Counted from the first letter of the stretch, positions 27,898-37,178 are shown. The stretch is DNA of 64,000 nucleotides from Frankia sp. AgB1.9 (GCF_016786355.1 NZ_JADWYX010000024.1:35816-99815); one strand, 5' to 3'. Numbers and translations are program-made. Notes: generated by a model from the letters alone, not told the origin.

Positions 27898-28228
27898 CGC
27901 AGACCTCCCACCCGCCGGCCGGCCCGCGAGCTCCGCGCCGACATCCTCGTCGTGCCGCGATCTTAGGTCCCGACCCTGTGCGTCGCGTTACGCCAAATCT
28001 TTCGATTCGCGGATCCCGAACCGACCCGCCTCCGCGGCCGCCAGCGGTGGAGCCACCCGCGCGCTCGCCTCGACGCGACCGGACCGCCCCGAGGTCGTGG
28101 TCGAGGTCGAGGTCCCCACCCCGGAGCCTTTCGGCCCTGGCCGTTACCAGACGAAGACGCCCCGGACTCCCACGCTTTGGCTCTCGCCCGGCAACCCGAG
28201 GTCGACGTGCGCGAAATTCCTCCTCGAA
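27898..28228. other. Intergenic region upstream of dipZ
   Basis: No gene is supported. About 27975-28015 contains a segment (minus strand ATCGAAAGATTTGGCGTAAC) that resembles one upstream of the P450 at 43883. The dipZ promoter should lie here, but I cannot place its hexamers. Confidence 0.4.
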
Positions 28229-28247
28229 TAAGGATAGCCTTACCTCA
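28229..28247. promoter_or_regulatory. DtxR/IdeR-type iron box
   Basis: TAAGGATAGCCTTACCTCA matches the 19-bp DtxR/IdeR consensus (TwAGGTwAGsCTwACCTwA) at 17 positions. It lies 186 bp upstream of the DUF1540 gene and about 340 bp upstream of dipZ on the other strand. Iron-dependent repression of one of them is likely by inference. Confidence 0.7.
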
Positions 28248-28433
28248 CCGGTGTTCCGGGATTTCCGGGGGCGGCCGCGCCACAATCTTCGGAAATATCT
28301 CGGCTATGCGGCGGCATTCAGGATTCCAGCGCGCGGTTTTCGCCTTGACGGCGCGGCCGGCAGCTTCTAGGAAATGCTGGCGGGGCGGACCCGCGATGCT
28401 TTCAGGAACGCGACGCCGACCGAGGGAGATCCC

Positions 28434-28727
28434 ATGCAGCTACCGATGATCACGAAGTGCGCCGTCGACGCCTGCGCCTACAACCGCGAGAACGCCTGCC
28501 ACGCCCCGGCTATCACCGTGGGCGACACGGGCGCCATGGTGGCGCATTGCGACACGTTCCACGTGGCTCCGATGAAGGGCGGCGACCCGGGCGAGACCGG
28601 CCGGGTCGGCGCGTGCAAGGTCTCGGACTGTTCGCACAACCAGAATCTGACCTGTCACGCGAAGGGAATCACAGTCGGGTTCCAGAGCAACGGCGTCGAC
28701 TGTCTTACCTACAAGGCCCGCCGCTAG
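28434..28727 (+). CDS. Double DUF1540 cysteine-rich protein
   Basis: The 97-residue protein has two tandem DUF1540 units, each with spaced cysteines (KCAVDACAYNRENACHAPAI ending HCDTF; ACKVSDCSHNQNLTCHAKGI ending DCLTY). The family is short, Cys-rich and probably metal-binding, with no settled function. The start is ATG 28434 with GAGGGAG about 5 bp upstream. The DtxR-type box upstream suggests iron-responsive expression, and the Cys pattern could bind iron or zinc. Confidence 0.82.
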   Translation: MQLPMITKCAVDACAYNRENACHAPAITVGDTGAMVAHCDTFHVAPMKGGDPGETGRVGACKVSDCSHNQNLTCHAKGITVGFQSNGVDCLTYKARR

Positions 28728-29122
28728 AAACGTCCCCGAGAGCCGGCGGCCCGACGTGGCCGCCGGAGAGCCCGGCGCGGCCCGCTGGACCTACCCGAGC
28801 CCGGGGGCGACGGCGGTCGCGGGTCGCGTCGGCGGACGGCGTCGGGGTTGGTCGCGGCGACCAGGAAAGGACAGGAGACGGAGAAGGCTCGATACCATCC
28901 CGAACTCGCCTAACAGGAGCCGACCCGCTTCAATGCCGTTTCTCATCCGACCTCCGGCCGGCCCGTGACAATTTCGGGCACCGGCCGCAAAAGGCCGTCA
29001 CGGTAGGACGCCCCACACGCCAGCCGTATCGTTTTCCGGGAACCGGCAGCTTAAGGCCGTGGACTGATGATATTCTCCGGTACCGGTGGGCAGGGCTGGC
29101 GACGTAAAGTCCGGGTGAGAGC
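28728..29122. other. Intergenic region, nothing identified
   Basis: No protein with family features and no clear repeat was found. A TATTCTCCGG stretch near 29070 may belong to the promoter of the next gene. Confidence 0.4.
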
Positions 29123-29587
29123 ATGTCCAATCAGGAGAACTGGGCCGACGTTTTTATCAGTCAGCTCATGTACCCAGCCCTCGAAGTCCTCGTCAACACG
29201 GTGCTCCTCGGGCTGTCCACGTACTACGTCGTGCACGCGTTCAACGACAACGTCTCGCTCGGTGCGCGGACGGCCGCCGTGACCCTGATCCCGCTGATCG
29301 TCGTCACGTACCTCGTGAAGAACCTTCGTCAGCCGCTGGCCAGGGCCGCGTCGGCCGGCTCGCCACGGGTGACGTTCGCGCTGACGACGGTCGTCGGGTT
29401 CTCCGCCTTCCTGGTCCTTCAGCAGTCCACCTCGCTCGCGCTCGACGGGTTCGTGCTGAGCCTCGTCTTCTCCTCGTTGATCGGGGTGCGGGCGAGCCTC
29501 CAGGAGGACCGGAGAATCTCCTACCTGTTCGGCGCCGCACTCGGCGGCCTGCTCGCCGTCGCGACCATCGGCCTGCCGGGCACCTGA
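29123..29587 (+). CDS. Predicted four-helix membrane protein of unknown function
   Basis: The 154-residue protein has four hydrophobic segments: around 13-37 (LMYPALEVLVNTVLLGLSTY), 48-66 (TAAVTLIPLIVVTYLV), 84-104 (FALTTVVGFSAFLVL) and 130-150 (LFGAALGGLLAVATIGL), joined by short charged loops. I do not recognise the family. The start is ATG 29123, with AGTCCGGGTGAGAGC upstream as a weak Shine-Dalgarno. It stands alone and is convergent with the next gene across a palindromic element. Confidence 0.65.
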   Translation: MSNQENWADVFISQLMYPALEVLVNTVLLGLSTYYVVHAFNDNVSLGARTAAVTLIPLIVVTYLVKNLRQPLARAASAGSPRVTFALTTVVGFSAFLVLQQSTSLALDGFVLSLVFSSLIGVRASLQEDRRISYLFGAALGGLLAVATIGLPGT

Positions 29588-29689
29588 CCGCACGGCAGGC
29601 CAGGCCACGGCGCTCCCCCATGGCCGCTGCACCGGGCGCGCCGACCGACGGAGGAGGAGCGTCCCGACCGTCGGCGGCTGGCCGCCGCC

Positions 29690-29766
29690 TTGATCGCGAT
29701 TTGGGCCCTGGGATGGTCGTGACGGGGACGTTTCTACAACCACCCCAGGGCTCAAACCGCGATCAT
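29690..29766 (+). repeat. Dispersed palindromic element, copy 3
   Basis: TTGATCGCGATTTGGGCCCTGG pairs with CCAGGGCTCAAACCGCGATCA, an almost complete hairpin with altered bases matched on both arms (compensated differences). It lies 102 bp after one stop and 38 bp before the other stop of a convergent pair. Confidence 0.85.
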
Positions 29767-29804
29767 GACCGACGTGCTGCCGGGCGACCTCGTAGGAGGC
29801 AGCC

Positions 29805-30482
29805 CTAGTCGCCGGCTCGGGTCGCGGTGACGAGGAGGCCGGTCGACTCGGAACCGTCGGGCTGACGCCAGACGGCCTGGACGTGGCCGGCCCGCTCGGC
29901 CACGACGGCGGGGCGAGCCGGAAGGGCCCGGGCGACCCGTACGACGAGGGCCGCCGCCGCCCCGTCAGTGTCCGCCACCGAGATCCGCATCCTCGTCCCG
30001 TCGGGCCCGTTGCTGGCCAGGGTGCACGCGGACACGACGAGGTCCGCGCCGGGGAGGACCGGGGTGCTGCGCACCGACGGGTCCGGGGTGTCGGAGAGGC
30101 TCTGCGCCTGCGGTACGGACTGGCCCTGCAGCAGGGCGATGAGCTGGGTGGTGAAGACCCAGTCGTGCGTCGCGTCGTAGACGTACCTGGTTCCGAGCAC
30201 GCCGTGCTCGGTGGTCCCGATGAGGCCCGCCTCCGAACCTGTTGGCGGGGTCCCGCGGTAGGTCATGGGCACGTGGTAGGTCACCGGTCTGCCGCCGGCC
30301 AGGTCCGTGGCGAGCATGAACTCGATCCCGACCTCGCCGGCCGGGTCGTCGAGCCGGAAGCCGCCCACCTTGGTCAGGCGCGGGGCCTGGCCGGCGTCGA
30401 GATACCACGGCTGGCTGGGAAGCCAGGCCGTCAGCAAGTCCAGCTTCGACGGAACCAGCGTCGTGTTGTGAATCGTCGCCAT
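29805..30482 (-). CDS. Maltokinase N-terminal-cap-like domain protein
   Basis: The 225-residue protein begins MATIHNTTLVPSKLDLLTAW and continues LPSQPWYLDAGQAPRL, GGFRLDDPAGEVGIEFMLAT and GTTEHGVLGTRYVYDATHDW. This is the Mak_N_cap-like domain found alone in many actinobacteria and fused in maltokinase/trehalose synthase proteins. A role near glycogen, maltose or trehalose metabolism is suggested by the family; no such genes are adjacent. The start is ATG 30480-30482; the frame opens 13 codons further, without a family match. Confidence 0.8.
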   Translation of the reverse strand: MATIHNTTLVPSKLDLLTAWLPSQPWYLDAGQAPRLTKVGGFRLDDPAGEVGIEFMLATDLAGGRPVTYHVPMTYRGTPPTGSEAGLIGTTEHGVLGTRYVYDATHDWVFTTQLIALLQGQSVPQAQSLSDTPDPSVRSTPVLPGADLVVSACTLASNGPDGTRMRISVADTDGAAAALVVRVARALPARPAVVAERAGHVQAVWRQPDGSESTGLLVTATRAGD

Positions 30483-30603
30483 GCTCGGATTGTCCTCCCG
30501 GCGCCTGGTCCGTCGCGCCACCGGCCGGCCCGCGGCGGGCCCGGCCCGACGGCCGCCTCAGGCCCGCGGCCCGCCGCCGGCCGAGTGTCACGCGGGAGGC
30601 CGG

Positions 30604-31503
30604 TCAGTCCGGCAGCGCGTAGGCCCCGGCGGCGATGTCCTCGAACAGCGTCGGGCCGGTGGGCGTCCAGCCGAGCAGCTCACGGGTGCGGGCGTTCGAC
30701 GCGGCCACATCGAGGCCGAAGAAGCGCCCGATCCAGCCGAAGTGGGCGTCGGCGTCCGCCGGCGCGACAGAGCCGGTCGGCAGGCCCAGGTAGTCGCCGA
30801 GGGCGGCGGCGATGTCGCGGGAGGGCAGACCGGCCTCGGCCACCGCGTGCACCCGCGCACCGGCCGGCGCCTTCTCCAGCGCGAGTCGGACCAGGCGGGC
30901 GGCGTCGGAGCGGTGCACGGCCGCCCAGCGGGTCGAACCGTCACCGATGTAGCCGGCGACGCCGCGCTCCTTGGCGATCTTCGACAGGACCGAGGTGAAC
31001 CCGTGGTCACCCAGGCCGTGCACGGTCGGCGAGAAACGCAGCGCCACCGGGCGGATCCCGCGGTCGGCTGCTTCGAGGGCGAGGTTCTCGCTGCCGCCCC
31101 GCAGCGAGTCGGCACCGTGGAACGGCGACGGGTCCTCCTCGGTCAGCGGCCGCCCCACGCCTGGCGAAGCCAGCCCGGAGGCGAGCAGGAACGGCCGGTC
31201 GCTGCCCGCGAGCGCGTCGAGCATCCGCGCGACGGCGGCGTGCTCGGTCCTGCCCGCGCCGGCGTAGTCGGAGAAGTCGTGGTTGAAGGCGAGGTGGACG
31301 ACGCCGTCGCTGGCCGCGGCCGCCGCGGCCAGGTCGTCAGGGTCGTCGAGGCTGCCGCGGTGCACGTGGGCCCCCTTCGACTCCAGCGCGGCGGCCGCGT
31401 CGTCGGAGCGGGCGAGACCGACGACCTTGTATCCGTTGGCGAGGAGCTCGTCGGTGACGGCGGAGCCGATCCAGCCGGAGGCACCGGTGACGAAGACACG
31501 CAT
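30604..31503 (-). CDS. NAD(P)-dependent extended SDR / epimerase
   Basis: A 299-residue extended SDR: Rossmann loop VTGASGWIGSAV at residues 5-16, substrate-side segments GVVHLAFNHDFSDY and PVALRFSPTVHGLGDHG, and an HRSDAARLVRLAL motif typical of the YwnB/SDR_a5 NAD-dependent epimerases. The active site is atypical (no clear YxxxK), as in many atypical SDRs. It is divergent from a TetR gene, with paired operators between them. Confidence 0.83.
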   Translation of the reverse strand: MRVFVTGASGWIGSAVTDELLANGYKVVGLARSDDAAAALESKGAHVHRGSLDDPDDLAAAAAASDGVVHLAFNHDFSDYAGAGRTEHAAVARMLDALAGSDRPFLLASGLASPGVGRPLTEEDPSPFHGADSLRGGSENLALEAADRGIRPVALRFSPTVHGLGDHGFTSVLSKIAKERGVAGYIGDGSTRWAAVHRSDAARLVRLALEKAPAGARVHAVAEAGLPSRDIAAALGDYLGLPTGSVAPADADAHFGWIGRFFGLDVAASNARTRELLGWTPTGPTLFEDIAAGAYALPD

Positions 31504-31525
31504 GGCTGACTTCCTTCGACGAGTA

Positions 31526-31540
31526 TGTCAGTGACTGACA
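31526..31540. promoter_or_regulatory. TetR-type operator 1
   Basis: TGTCAGT-G-ACTGACA is a perfect 7-bp-arm inverted repeat between the epimerase and the divergent TetR gene. Confidence 0.75.
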
Positions 31541-31556
31541 TCGACAGTAGCACGCC

Positions 31557-31573
31557 ATGTCAGGCACTGTCAT
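31557..31573. promoter_or_regulatory. TetR-type operator 2
   Basis: ATGTCAGGCACTGTCAT is a second, less perfect copy of the TGTCAG/CTGTCA arms. It is centred 32 bp from operator 1, about three helical turns, and lies just before the TetR start. Confidence 0.6.
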
Positions 31574-31588
31574 CACTACACTCGGCAT

Positions 31589-32146
31589 GTGGGTCGTTGG
31601 GAACCGGGCGCGCGCGGGCGGATGATCCGCGCCGCCGTCGAGCTGTTCGCCGAGCGCGGCTTCGAGCAGACCACCGCCGGCGACATCGCCGAGCGCGCCG
31701 GCGTCACCGAGCGCACCTTCTTCCGGCACTTCGCCGACAAGCGCGAGGTCCTCTTCGACGGTTCGAAGACGATGGTGCAGACCGCGTACGAGGCGATCCT
31801 GGCCGCGCCGGCCGAGCTCTCACCGCTCGACGCGGCCCTGGCCGGGATCGTGGCGGGCGGCAGCCTGCTGGGCGAGATCCGCGATCACTCGGTGCGCCGC
31901 TCCCAGATCATCGCGGCCAACCCGAGCCTGCAGGAACGCGAGCTGCTCAAGCTCGCGGCGATGACCGAGACGATCGCCGAGGCGCTGCGGGCCCGGGCGA
32001 TCGGCGAACCGACCGCCAGCCTGGCCGCCCACAGCGCGGTGACCGTCTTCCACGTGGCCTTCGCCCGCTGGGTCTCGGCCACCGACCCGCCAAGCTTCGC
32101 CGGCTGCGTCGCGGACGCGGCGGCCGCGCTGCGCGCCCTGATCTGA
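31589..32146 (+). CDS. TetR-family transcriptional regulator
   Basis: The 185-residue protein has an N-terminal TetR HTH (MIRAAVELFAERGFEQTTAG, then ERAGVTERTFFRHFADKREV) and a variable helical C-terminus. The start is GTG 31589. Two TGTCAG-type inverted repeats in the 85-bp divergent gap imply that it represses itself and the epimerase gene. Confidence 0.9.
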   Translation: MGRWEPGARGRMIRAAVELFAERGFEQTTAGDIAERAGVTERTFFRHFADKREVLFDGSKTMVQTAYEAILAAPAELSPLDAALAGIVAGGSLLGEIRDHSVRRSQIIAANPSLQERELLKLAAMTETIAEALRARAIGEPTASLAAHSAVTVFHVAFARWVSATDPPSFAGCVADAAAALRALI

Positions 32147-32185
32147 CCGGACGTACGCGCCGGCCGGGCAGGTAAGGCGCCCGGT

Positions 32186-33025
32186 TCAGAGGTCCTTGAC
32201 CAGCACGGCCCGGGTGTAGAGCAGGTCGAAGCCCAGTCGCTGCACGTTCTGCTGGGATCTGGAGCCCGGCTGGGTCGTGACGACCGCGATGTCGCAGCCC
32301 GCGGCGTCGGCAAGCCGCGCGGCCAGAAGCGCCGACTGGACACCGCGGCGGCGGTGCGCGGGGGCGGTCGCCGCGCCGGTGAGCTGCGCGACGCCCTCGG
32401 CCGTGCGCATGCTCGCGCCGCCGGCAATCACACCGTCACACCGCGCGAGGTAGCGGTGAACGCCGGCCGCCGCCATGTCGAGCACGGCGCGCCGCAGGAT
32501 CTCGCGGGGGAACTCCTCGTGGGTCGGGACCCCCTGGGTGTCAGGGTGGGCGAAACCGTCGACGACGACGTCGAGCCACGGCTCGAACTCGTCGTCCCCG
32601 CTCGGCCGGACCTCGACGCCCGGCGGGCTCACGCGCCGCGGGCTGCCGTCCAGGGACCGGCCGAGGACGTTCTCGAACGAGACCAGCCGGTACCCACGAC
32701 CGGTCAGGAGTTCGCCCACCGCCGGGTCGGCCAGCTGGGAGAGCTCCACCTGGACCGGCGCGCCACAGGCGGCGAACGCCTTCTCCACCTGCTCAAGGTC
32801 GGCCACGTCGGGTACGCCGGCGAAGCCCAGCCCGACGATCTTGTTCATCGGCGAGCCCTCCTCGGCGAAGCTCGCCACGCCGCCGGCAACGGGCCTGACG
32901 AAGCCCGGCGTGCCCGTCTGGCGGAGCCCAGCGGCTTCGCTGCCGCGGGCGATGAGCTGCGCCTCGACCCGTTCGATCCGCTCGGCCAGGGCGACGTCAC
33001 AGAACAGCGAGGGGTGAACGGTCAT
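32186..33025 (-). CDS. GNAT-family N-acetyltransferase
   Basis: A 279-residue protein whose C-terminal GNAT domain shows the acetyl-CoA loop LTGAATAPAHRRRGVQSALL. The N-terminal half (KIVGLGFAGVPDVADLEQVE) is a degenerate GNAT-like repeat. Substrate unknown. The start overlaps the stop of the preceding GNAT gene by 4 bp (ATGA). Confidence 0.82.
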   Translation of the reverse strand: MTVHPSLFCDVALAERIERVEAQLIARGSEAAGLRQTGTPGFVRPVAGGVASFAEEGSPMNKIVGLGFAGVPDVADLEQVEKAFAACGAPVQVELSQLADPAVGELLTGRGYRLVSFENVLGRSLDGSPRRVSPPGVEVRPSGDDEFEPWLDVVVDGFAHPDTQGVPTHEEFPREILRRAVLDMAAAGVHRYLARCDGVIAGGASMRTAEGVAQLTGAATAPAHRRRGVQSALLAARLADAAGCDIAVVTTQPGSRSQQNVQRLGFDLLYTRAVLVKDL

Positions 33026-33495
33026 CGGGCGTCCAGGTCGTATCTAAAGACGATCATGTCTCGCATGACGATCCCGTGGTCACGAATCGGGGGTCGCACA
33101 TAGGCGAAGTAGTCGGGCTTCACCGCGCGCATGCGGAACCCGCATTTCTGGTAGAAGGCGATGTTGTCGAGCGCGGAGTTCGCCGTACCGACGAGGAGCG
33201 ACCTCCCGTGAGCGGGCAGCTCGGCCTGTATCGCGGCGACGATCTGCCGGCCGTAACCCTTCCCGCGCTCGTCGGCGGAGACCGCGAGGTAGAGAAGCTC
33301 GGCCTCGGCGTCCGGTTCTCCCCAGCGCACGACCGCGGCGCCCACGTCCGCTGCGTCGAGGGTCGCAGCGTAGGTGGCGCAGGCCGGGTCGCGCAGCGCC
33401 GCCCTGACAAGCTCGTCGTCCTCTTCGGCGTCGCGCAGGATCGGCATCAGCCGCCCCGCGGCGGCACCGTCTACCCGCGCACAGCGCACTGTCAC
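33022..33495 (-). CDS. GNAT-family N-acetyltransferase
   Basis: A 157-residue single-domain GNAT: ELLYLAVSADERGKGYGRQI is the acetyl-CoA binding motif, followed by ALDNIAFYQKCGFRMRAV. Translationally coupled to the second GNAT gene. Substrate unknown. Confidence 0.85.
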   Translation of the reverse strand: MTVRCARVDGAAAGRLMPILRDAEEDDELVRAALRDPACATYAATLDAADVGAAVVRWGEPDAEAELLYLAVSADERGKGYGRQIVAAIQAELPAHGRSLLVGTANSALDNIAFYQKCGFRMRAVKPDYFAYVRPPIRDHGIVMRDMIVFRYDLDAR

Positions 33496-33942
33496 GACGA
33501 CGACCTTTCACGTATTCCTCGCGCGGTGCGCGGCAGGCCGGAGAAGCTCTCGGATTCGCCCGCGGCGTGTCCGTCCACAGGCAGTCCTCATCCGGCACGG
33601 CGTTCGGTGGGCCTGCCGGAGACGCAGCTGACCTGCGGTTCGGCGGTGTCGCCGCGAGCCATAACACTCGCACTCCGGATCCGGCTCGGCAACCGGATAT
33701 CGCCGACACCAGCTGACGACCGAAGACGACTCACGCGGATGACACGGTGGCAGCCCTGGGTCGCCACTAGCTCCGCGACCGCCGACGTCTGCCCGTCTTC
33801 CTGATCGCTGTCTTGGCCCTCCGATGGCTACGAAACGGACCCGGTAACGACCACCGGAGGGCCAAAACAGCGATCTTGGGGAAGCCGAGGGCGAACTTTG
33901 CCGGAGGCGGTCTTAGATTTCGCCGCCACCGTCCGGACGGGG
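33496..33942. other. Intergenic region containing palindrome copy 4
   Basis: Only the palindromic element (33802-33876) and, at about 33884-33916, its conserved flank in reverse orientation are recognisable. Confidence 0.6.
33802..33876 (-). repeat. Dispersed palindromic element, copy 4
   Basis: The arms TGATCGCTGTCTTGGCCCTCC and GGAGGGCCAAAACAGCGATC flank the loop in the reverse orientation to most copies. It lies 66 bp beyond the stop of the FtsX-type permease. The adjoining flank (GGGCGAACTTTGCCGGAGGC) is the reverse complement of the flank beside copies 7 and 8. Confidence 0.85.
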
Positions 33943-36411
33943 TCAGTCCGCGAGCCTGCGCCCGAGCGCCGGTGGCTCCTTCCCGGCCAGCAACCATCCC
34001 GCCACCGCGGCGACCAGCGGTACCCCCACGAGCAGGACCAGCGGGTACACCGGCGGTATCCGCCCGAAGACCGCGAGATCGTGCCGGTACACCGCGACCA
34101 GGCCGAGCCCGGCGCCCGCCGTGCCGAGTATCCCGCCGAGCAGCGCGAGCCCGCCCGCCGTGGCCGCGGTGAGCGTGCGCCTGATGCCGGCCGTGGCCCC
34201 GGTCGCCGTCAGCGTGCGCAGGTCGGCGGCGGCCTCGCCGCGGATCAGGCCGACGGTCATGGCCAGGACCGCGAGCGCGAGCAGCAGCCCGCCGGCCGTG
34301 GCGCCGGCCCGGACCGTCCGCACGCCCGAATGACCGTCGCGGAACTCGACGGTCAGCCCGGCCGCGGCGGCGATCCGCCGGGCGTCGGCCCGCTGCGCGT
34401 CGGTCAGCGGCTGCGCGGACTCCAGCAGCCAGCCGGCCCGGACGGGGGCGAGATGGCGGCGGGTGAGTGCGCCGGCGGTCAGCAGCGTGTCGGGCAGCGA
34501 CGTGAAGCGGGGGCCGCTGACGTGCGTGCTGGACGGCTGCCGGGCCTCACGCCCGTCGTCGAAGATGACCAGCGGCCCGGCCCTGGCCGTGACCACGTCC
34601 GTGGCCGGTGGGATCTGCACCCCGTCGGCGCCCACGAGCCGCAGCAGGTCGGGCGTGGCGACGTACGCCGGGATCCCTTCGTACTCGCCGCCGCCGCGCG
34701 GCCGGTCGAGCTCCACGGCGCGCCGGACGGATTCGTTGCCCTGCAGGCCCAGCTCCGGGCGGGCCGCCGGATCGTAGGCCAGGTCCAGCGGGATCACGGC
34801 CGGATGTGGGAACACCGCCGCGAGCTGCTCGACCTGCGCGGCCAGGCCCTGTAGCTGGGCGTCGGTGCGGATGGGGACGAGGTCGGGCGGGTCGCCGGGC
34901 CGCGCGATCCCGACGAGCAGCTGGTGATCGCCCAGGTTCCCGCCCGTCGGGCTGCCCTGGATGCCCGTCGTCACCACGACGATGGCGGCGGCGATGCCCA
35001 GCGCAAGGCTGATCGCGGCGAGGGCCGCCCCGGAGCGGGCCTGGTGGCGGCCCAGGTCGCGCAGCGCCAGCCGGACGGCGACCGGAGCCCGTCCACCCGC
35101 CGCGGCGAGCAGCCTGATCGCCGGCGGTCCCGCGAACAGCATCGCGAGCGCCATCGCCACCGTGCCGGCGACGATCAGGGCCGGGCTCTTCTTCTCACCG
35201 GCCGCCAGCAGTCCCAGCCCGACGGCGAGGAAGAACACGCTGACGAGCGCCGGGCGGTGCGACGGCCTGGGCGCGGGCGGACGGCCGGACAGGGCGAGCG
35301 TGACCGGCAGGCGCGACACCGCGCGGGCCGGCCACCAGGCCGCGGCCGTCGCCATCAGCACGGCGAGCAACCCGACGCCGGCGACCAGCGGCCAGGGGAT
35401 GTCGAGCCGGTCGATCCGGTGCCCGACCGCCGGCTCCAGCCAGGCGGCCACCGCCGGCCACAGCGCCAGCCCGAGGGCGGCTCCGGCCCCGGCGGCGAGG
35501 CCGCCGACCAGCAGGCCGGTGACGGCCATCATCAGCCGGACGTGGCGCTCGGTGGCGCCGATCGCCGCGAGCATCCCGAGCTGGCGCAGCCTGCGGTGGG
35601 CGAGGACGGCGAACCCCGCGGCCGCCACGAACGCGACGAGCAGGAGCAGGACCGTCGCGCCGCCGAGGACGAGGGTCGTGATCACCAGGTGGTCCGTGTT
35701 CGGCCCCTGCCCCATCACCTGGCCCACCGTCGTCAGGTGGAGGGCCTCGAGGCCAGGTCCGTTGTTCCTGGCGAACACCGACACGGTCTGCGGCGGGGCG
35801 GCGGCCGAGGGCGCGACCAGGACGAAGTCGTCCGCCAGGTCGCTCGGGTCCTCGGCGATGCCGACGATCACCCGCCGGTGGCCGTCGAGCGAGACGGTCC
35901 CGCCGAGCCGCAGCCCGAGCAGCTTCGCCACCCCGGTGGTGACGGCCGCCTCGTTCAGTCCGGACGGGTAACGGCCGCGGTGCATGGCGAGCAGCTGTCC
36001 GGTAAAGGTGCCGTGCGGCGTCTGTTCGCGGTAGTCGACCGCCTTGGCCAGGCCCGCGACGCTGTAGCCGGAGTGGCCGATCACATCGACCGTTCCGAAC
36101 GCGTGGCGCAGGGTGGCGACGTCGGCCGCCAGGTCCGCCGCGTGGCCGTTCTGCCCGTTGAGCACGTACACGGCCCCGGCCGTACCGAGCTTGGGATCGG
36201 CCTGCGGCGGCACGTTGTACAGCGTGGTCCCGCCACAGACCGCCACGGCCACCGTCAGCAACAGCAGGAGGGTCACCAGGACCTGGGAGCGCCACTCGCG
36301 GCGCAGCATCCGCCAGGCCCACCGCGTCATCGCCCGCCGGGCGGCGAGGCCGCCGTCCGCGGGGGCGCCCGACGGCCGGGTCCGCGGCCGGGGCGGAGTC
36401 TCGACGGTCAC
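33943..36411 (-). CDS. ABC transporter permease, FtsX-like (second module)
   Basis: An 822-residue membrane protein. After a cytoplasmic start (TRWAWRMLRREWRSQVLVTL) and first helix it has an extracytoplasmic region, then FtsX cores (VLAHRRLRQLGMLAAIGATE near the middle and LRTLTATGATAGIRRTLTAA at the C-terminal end) with about ten hydrophobic segments. It overlaps the ATPase gene by 4 bp. Same architecture as the 20.7-24.2 kb module but with low visible sequence identity, so an older paralogue. The substrate is unknown. Confidence 0.85.
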   Translation of the reverse strand: MTVETPPRPRTRPSGAPADGGLAARRAMTRWAWRMLRREWRSQVLVTLLLLLTVAVAVCGGTTLYNVPPQADPKLGTAGAVYVLNGQNGHAADLAADVATLRHAFGTVDVIGHSGYSVAGLAKAVDYREQTPHGTFTGQLLAMHRGRYPSGLNEAAVTTGVAKLLGLRLGGTVSLDGHRRVIVGIAEDPSDLADDFVLVAPSAAAPPQTVSVFARNNGPGLEALHLTTVGQVMGQGPNTDHLVITTLVLGGATVLLLLVAFVAAAGFAVLAHRRLRQLGMLAAIGATERHVRLMMAVTGLLVGGLAAGAGAALGLALWPAVAAWLEPAVGHRIDRLDIPWPLVAGVGLLAVLMATAAAWWPARAVSRLPVTLALSGRPPAPRPSHRPALVSVFFLAVGLGLLAAGEKKSPALIVAGTVAMALAMLFAGPPAIRLLAAAGGRAPVAVRLALRDLGRHQARSGAALAAISLALGIAAAIVVVTTGIQGSPTGGNLGDHQLLVGIARPGDPPDLVPIRTDAQLQGLAAQVEQLAAVFPHPAVIPLDLAYDPAARPELGLQGNESVRRAVELDRPRGGGEYEGIPAYVATPDLLRLVGADGVQIPPATDVVTARAGPLVIFDDGREARQPSSTHVSGPRFTSLPDTLLTAGALTRRHLAPVRAGWLLESAQPLTDAQRADARRIAAAAGLTVEFRDGHSGVRTVRAGATAGGLLLALAVLAMTVGLIRGEAAADLRTLTATGATAGIRRTLTAATAGGLALLGGILGTAGAGLGLVAVYRHDLAVFGRIPPVYPLVLLVGVPLVAAVAGWLLAGKEPPALGRRLAD

Positions 36412-37178
36412 CGCGGCACGTCCGCCGTGAGCAGCGACTCGGGGCCGGCGGCCGGGCCGGCCTGGTCCACGGCCACGCCGTCCCGGACGAACACGACCCG
36501 GTCGGCCCAGGCGGCGAGCTGGGCGTCGTGGGTCGCCAGCACGGCGGCGGCCCCTTCCTTGCAGGCGTTGCGCAGCAGCCGCATGACGTTCTCGCCGGCC
36601 TGGGAGTCCAGCGAGCCGCTCGGCTCGTCGGCCAGCAGCAGCCGGCGCTGGCCGACCAGGGCACGGGCGATGGCGACCCGCTGGCGCTGCCCACCGGACA
36701 GCTCGTCGGGGAAGCTGTCCGCCCGGTCCGCCAGACCGAGCCCGTCGAGGGCCCGGCGCGCCGACTCGGCGGCCTTCCTGGCCTTCAGGCCGTCGAGCTC
36801 CAGCGGCAGCGAGATGTTCTCGGCGGCAGTGAGCCCGGGCAGCAGGTTGAAGTCCTGGAAGACGTAGCCGATGTGGCGTCGTCGCATCCGTGCGCGGTCG
36901 GCCGCCGACAGGCCCGCCAGCGAGGTGCCCTCGACCAGGACGTCGCCGCTGGTCGGCTGTTCCAGACTGCCCGCGATGGTCAGCAGGGTGGACTTGCCCG
37001 AGCCGCTCGGGCCCATGATCGCGACCATCTCGCCGGCCCGGACCGACAGGTCGACGCCCGCCAGCGCGTGGACCTCGGTCGGCCCCGAGCCGTACACCTT
37101 GGTCACGGCGCGCAGCTCCAGGACGGGGGCGGTCGGGAGGGCGTCCGCCGGGACGGCATCCATCGAGGTCGTGGTCAC
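36408..37178 (-). CDS. ABC transporter ATP-binding protein, MacB/LolD-like (second module)
   Basis: The 256-residue ATPase has Walker A GPSGSGKS, signature LSGGQRQRVAIARAL and Walker B LLLADEPSGSLDS. I choose GTG 37176-37178, which overlaps the PadR stop (GTGA). A longer reading adds about 34 low-complexity residues that shadow the regulator's end. Confidence 0.9.
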   Translation of the reverse strand: MTTTSMDAVPADALPTAPVLELRAVTKVYGSGPTEVHALAGVDLSVRAGEMVAIMGPSGSGKSTLLTIAGSLEQPTSGDVLVEGTSLAGLSAADRARMRRRHIGYVFQDFNLLPGLTAAENISLPLELDGLKARKAAESARRALDGLGLADRADSFPDELSGGQRQRVAIARALVGQRRLLLADEPSGSLDSQAGENVMRLLRNACKEGAAAVLATHDAQLAAWADRVVFVRDGVAVDQAGPAAGPESLLTADVPR

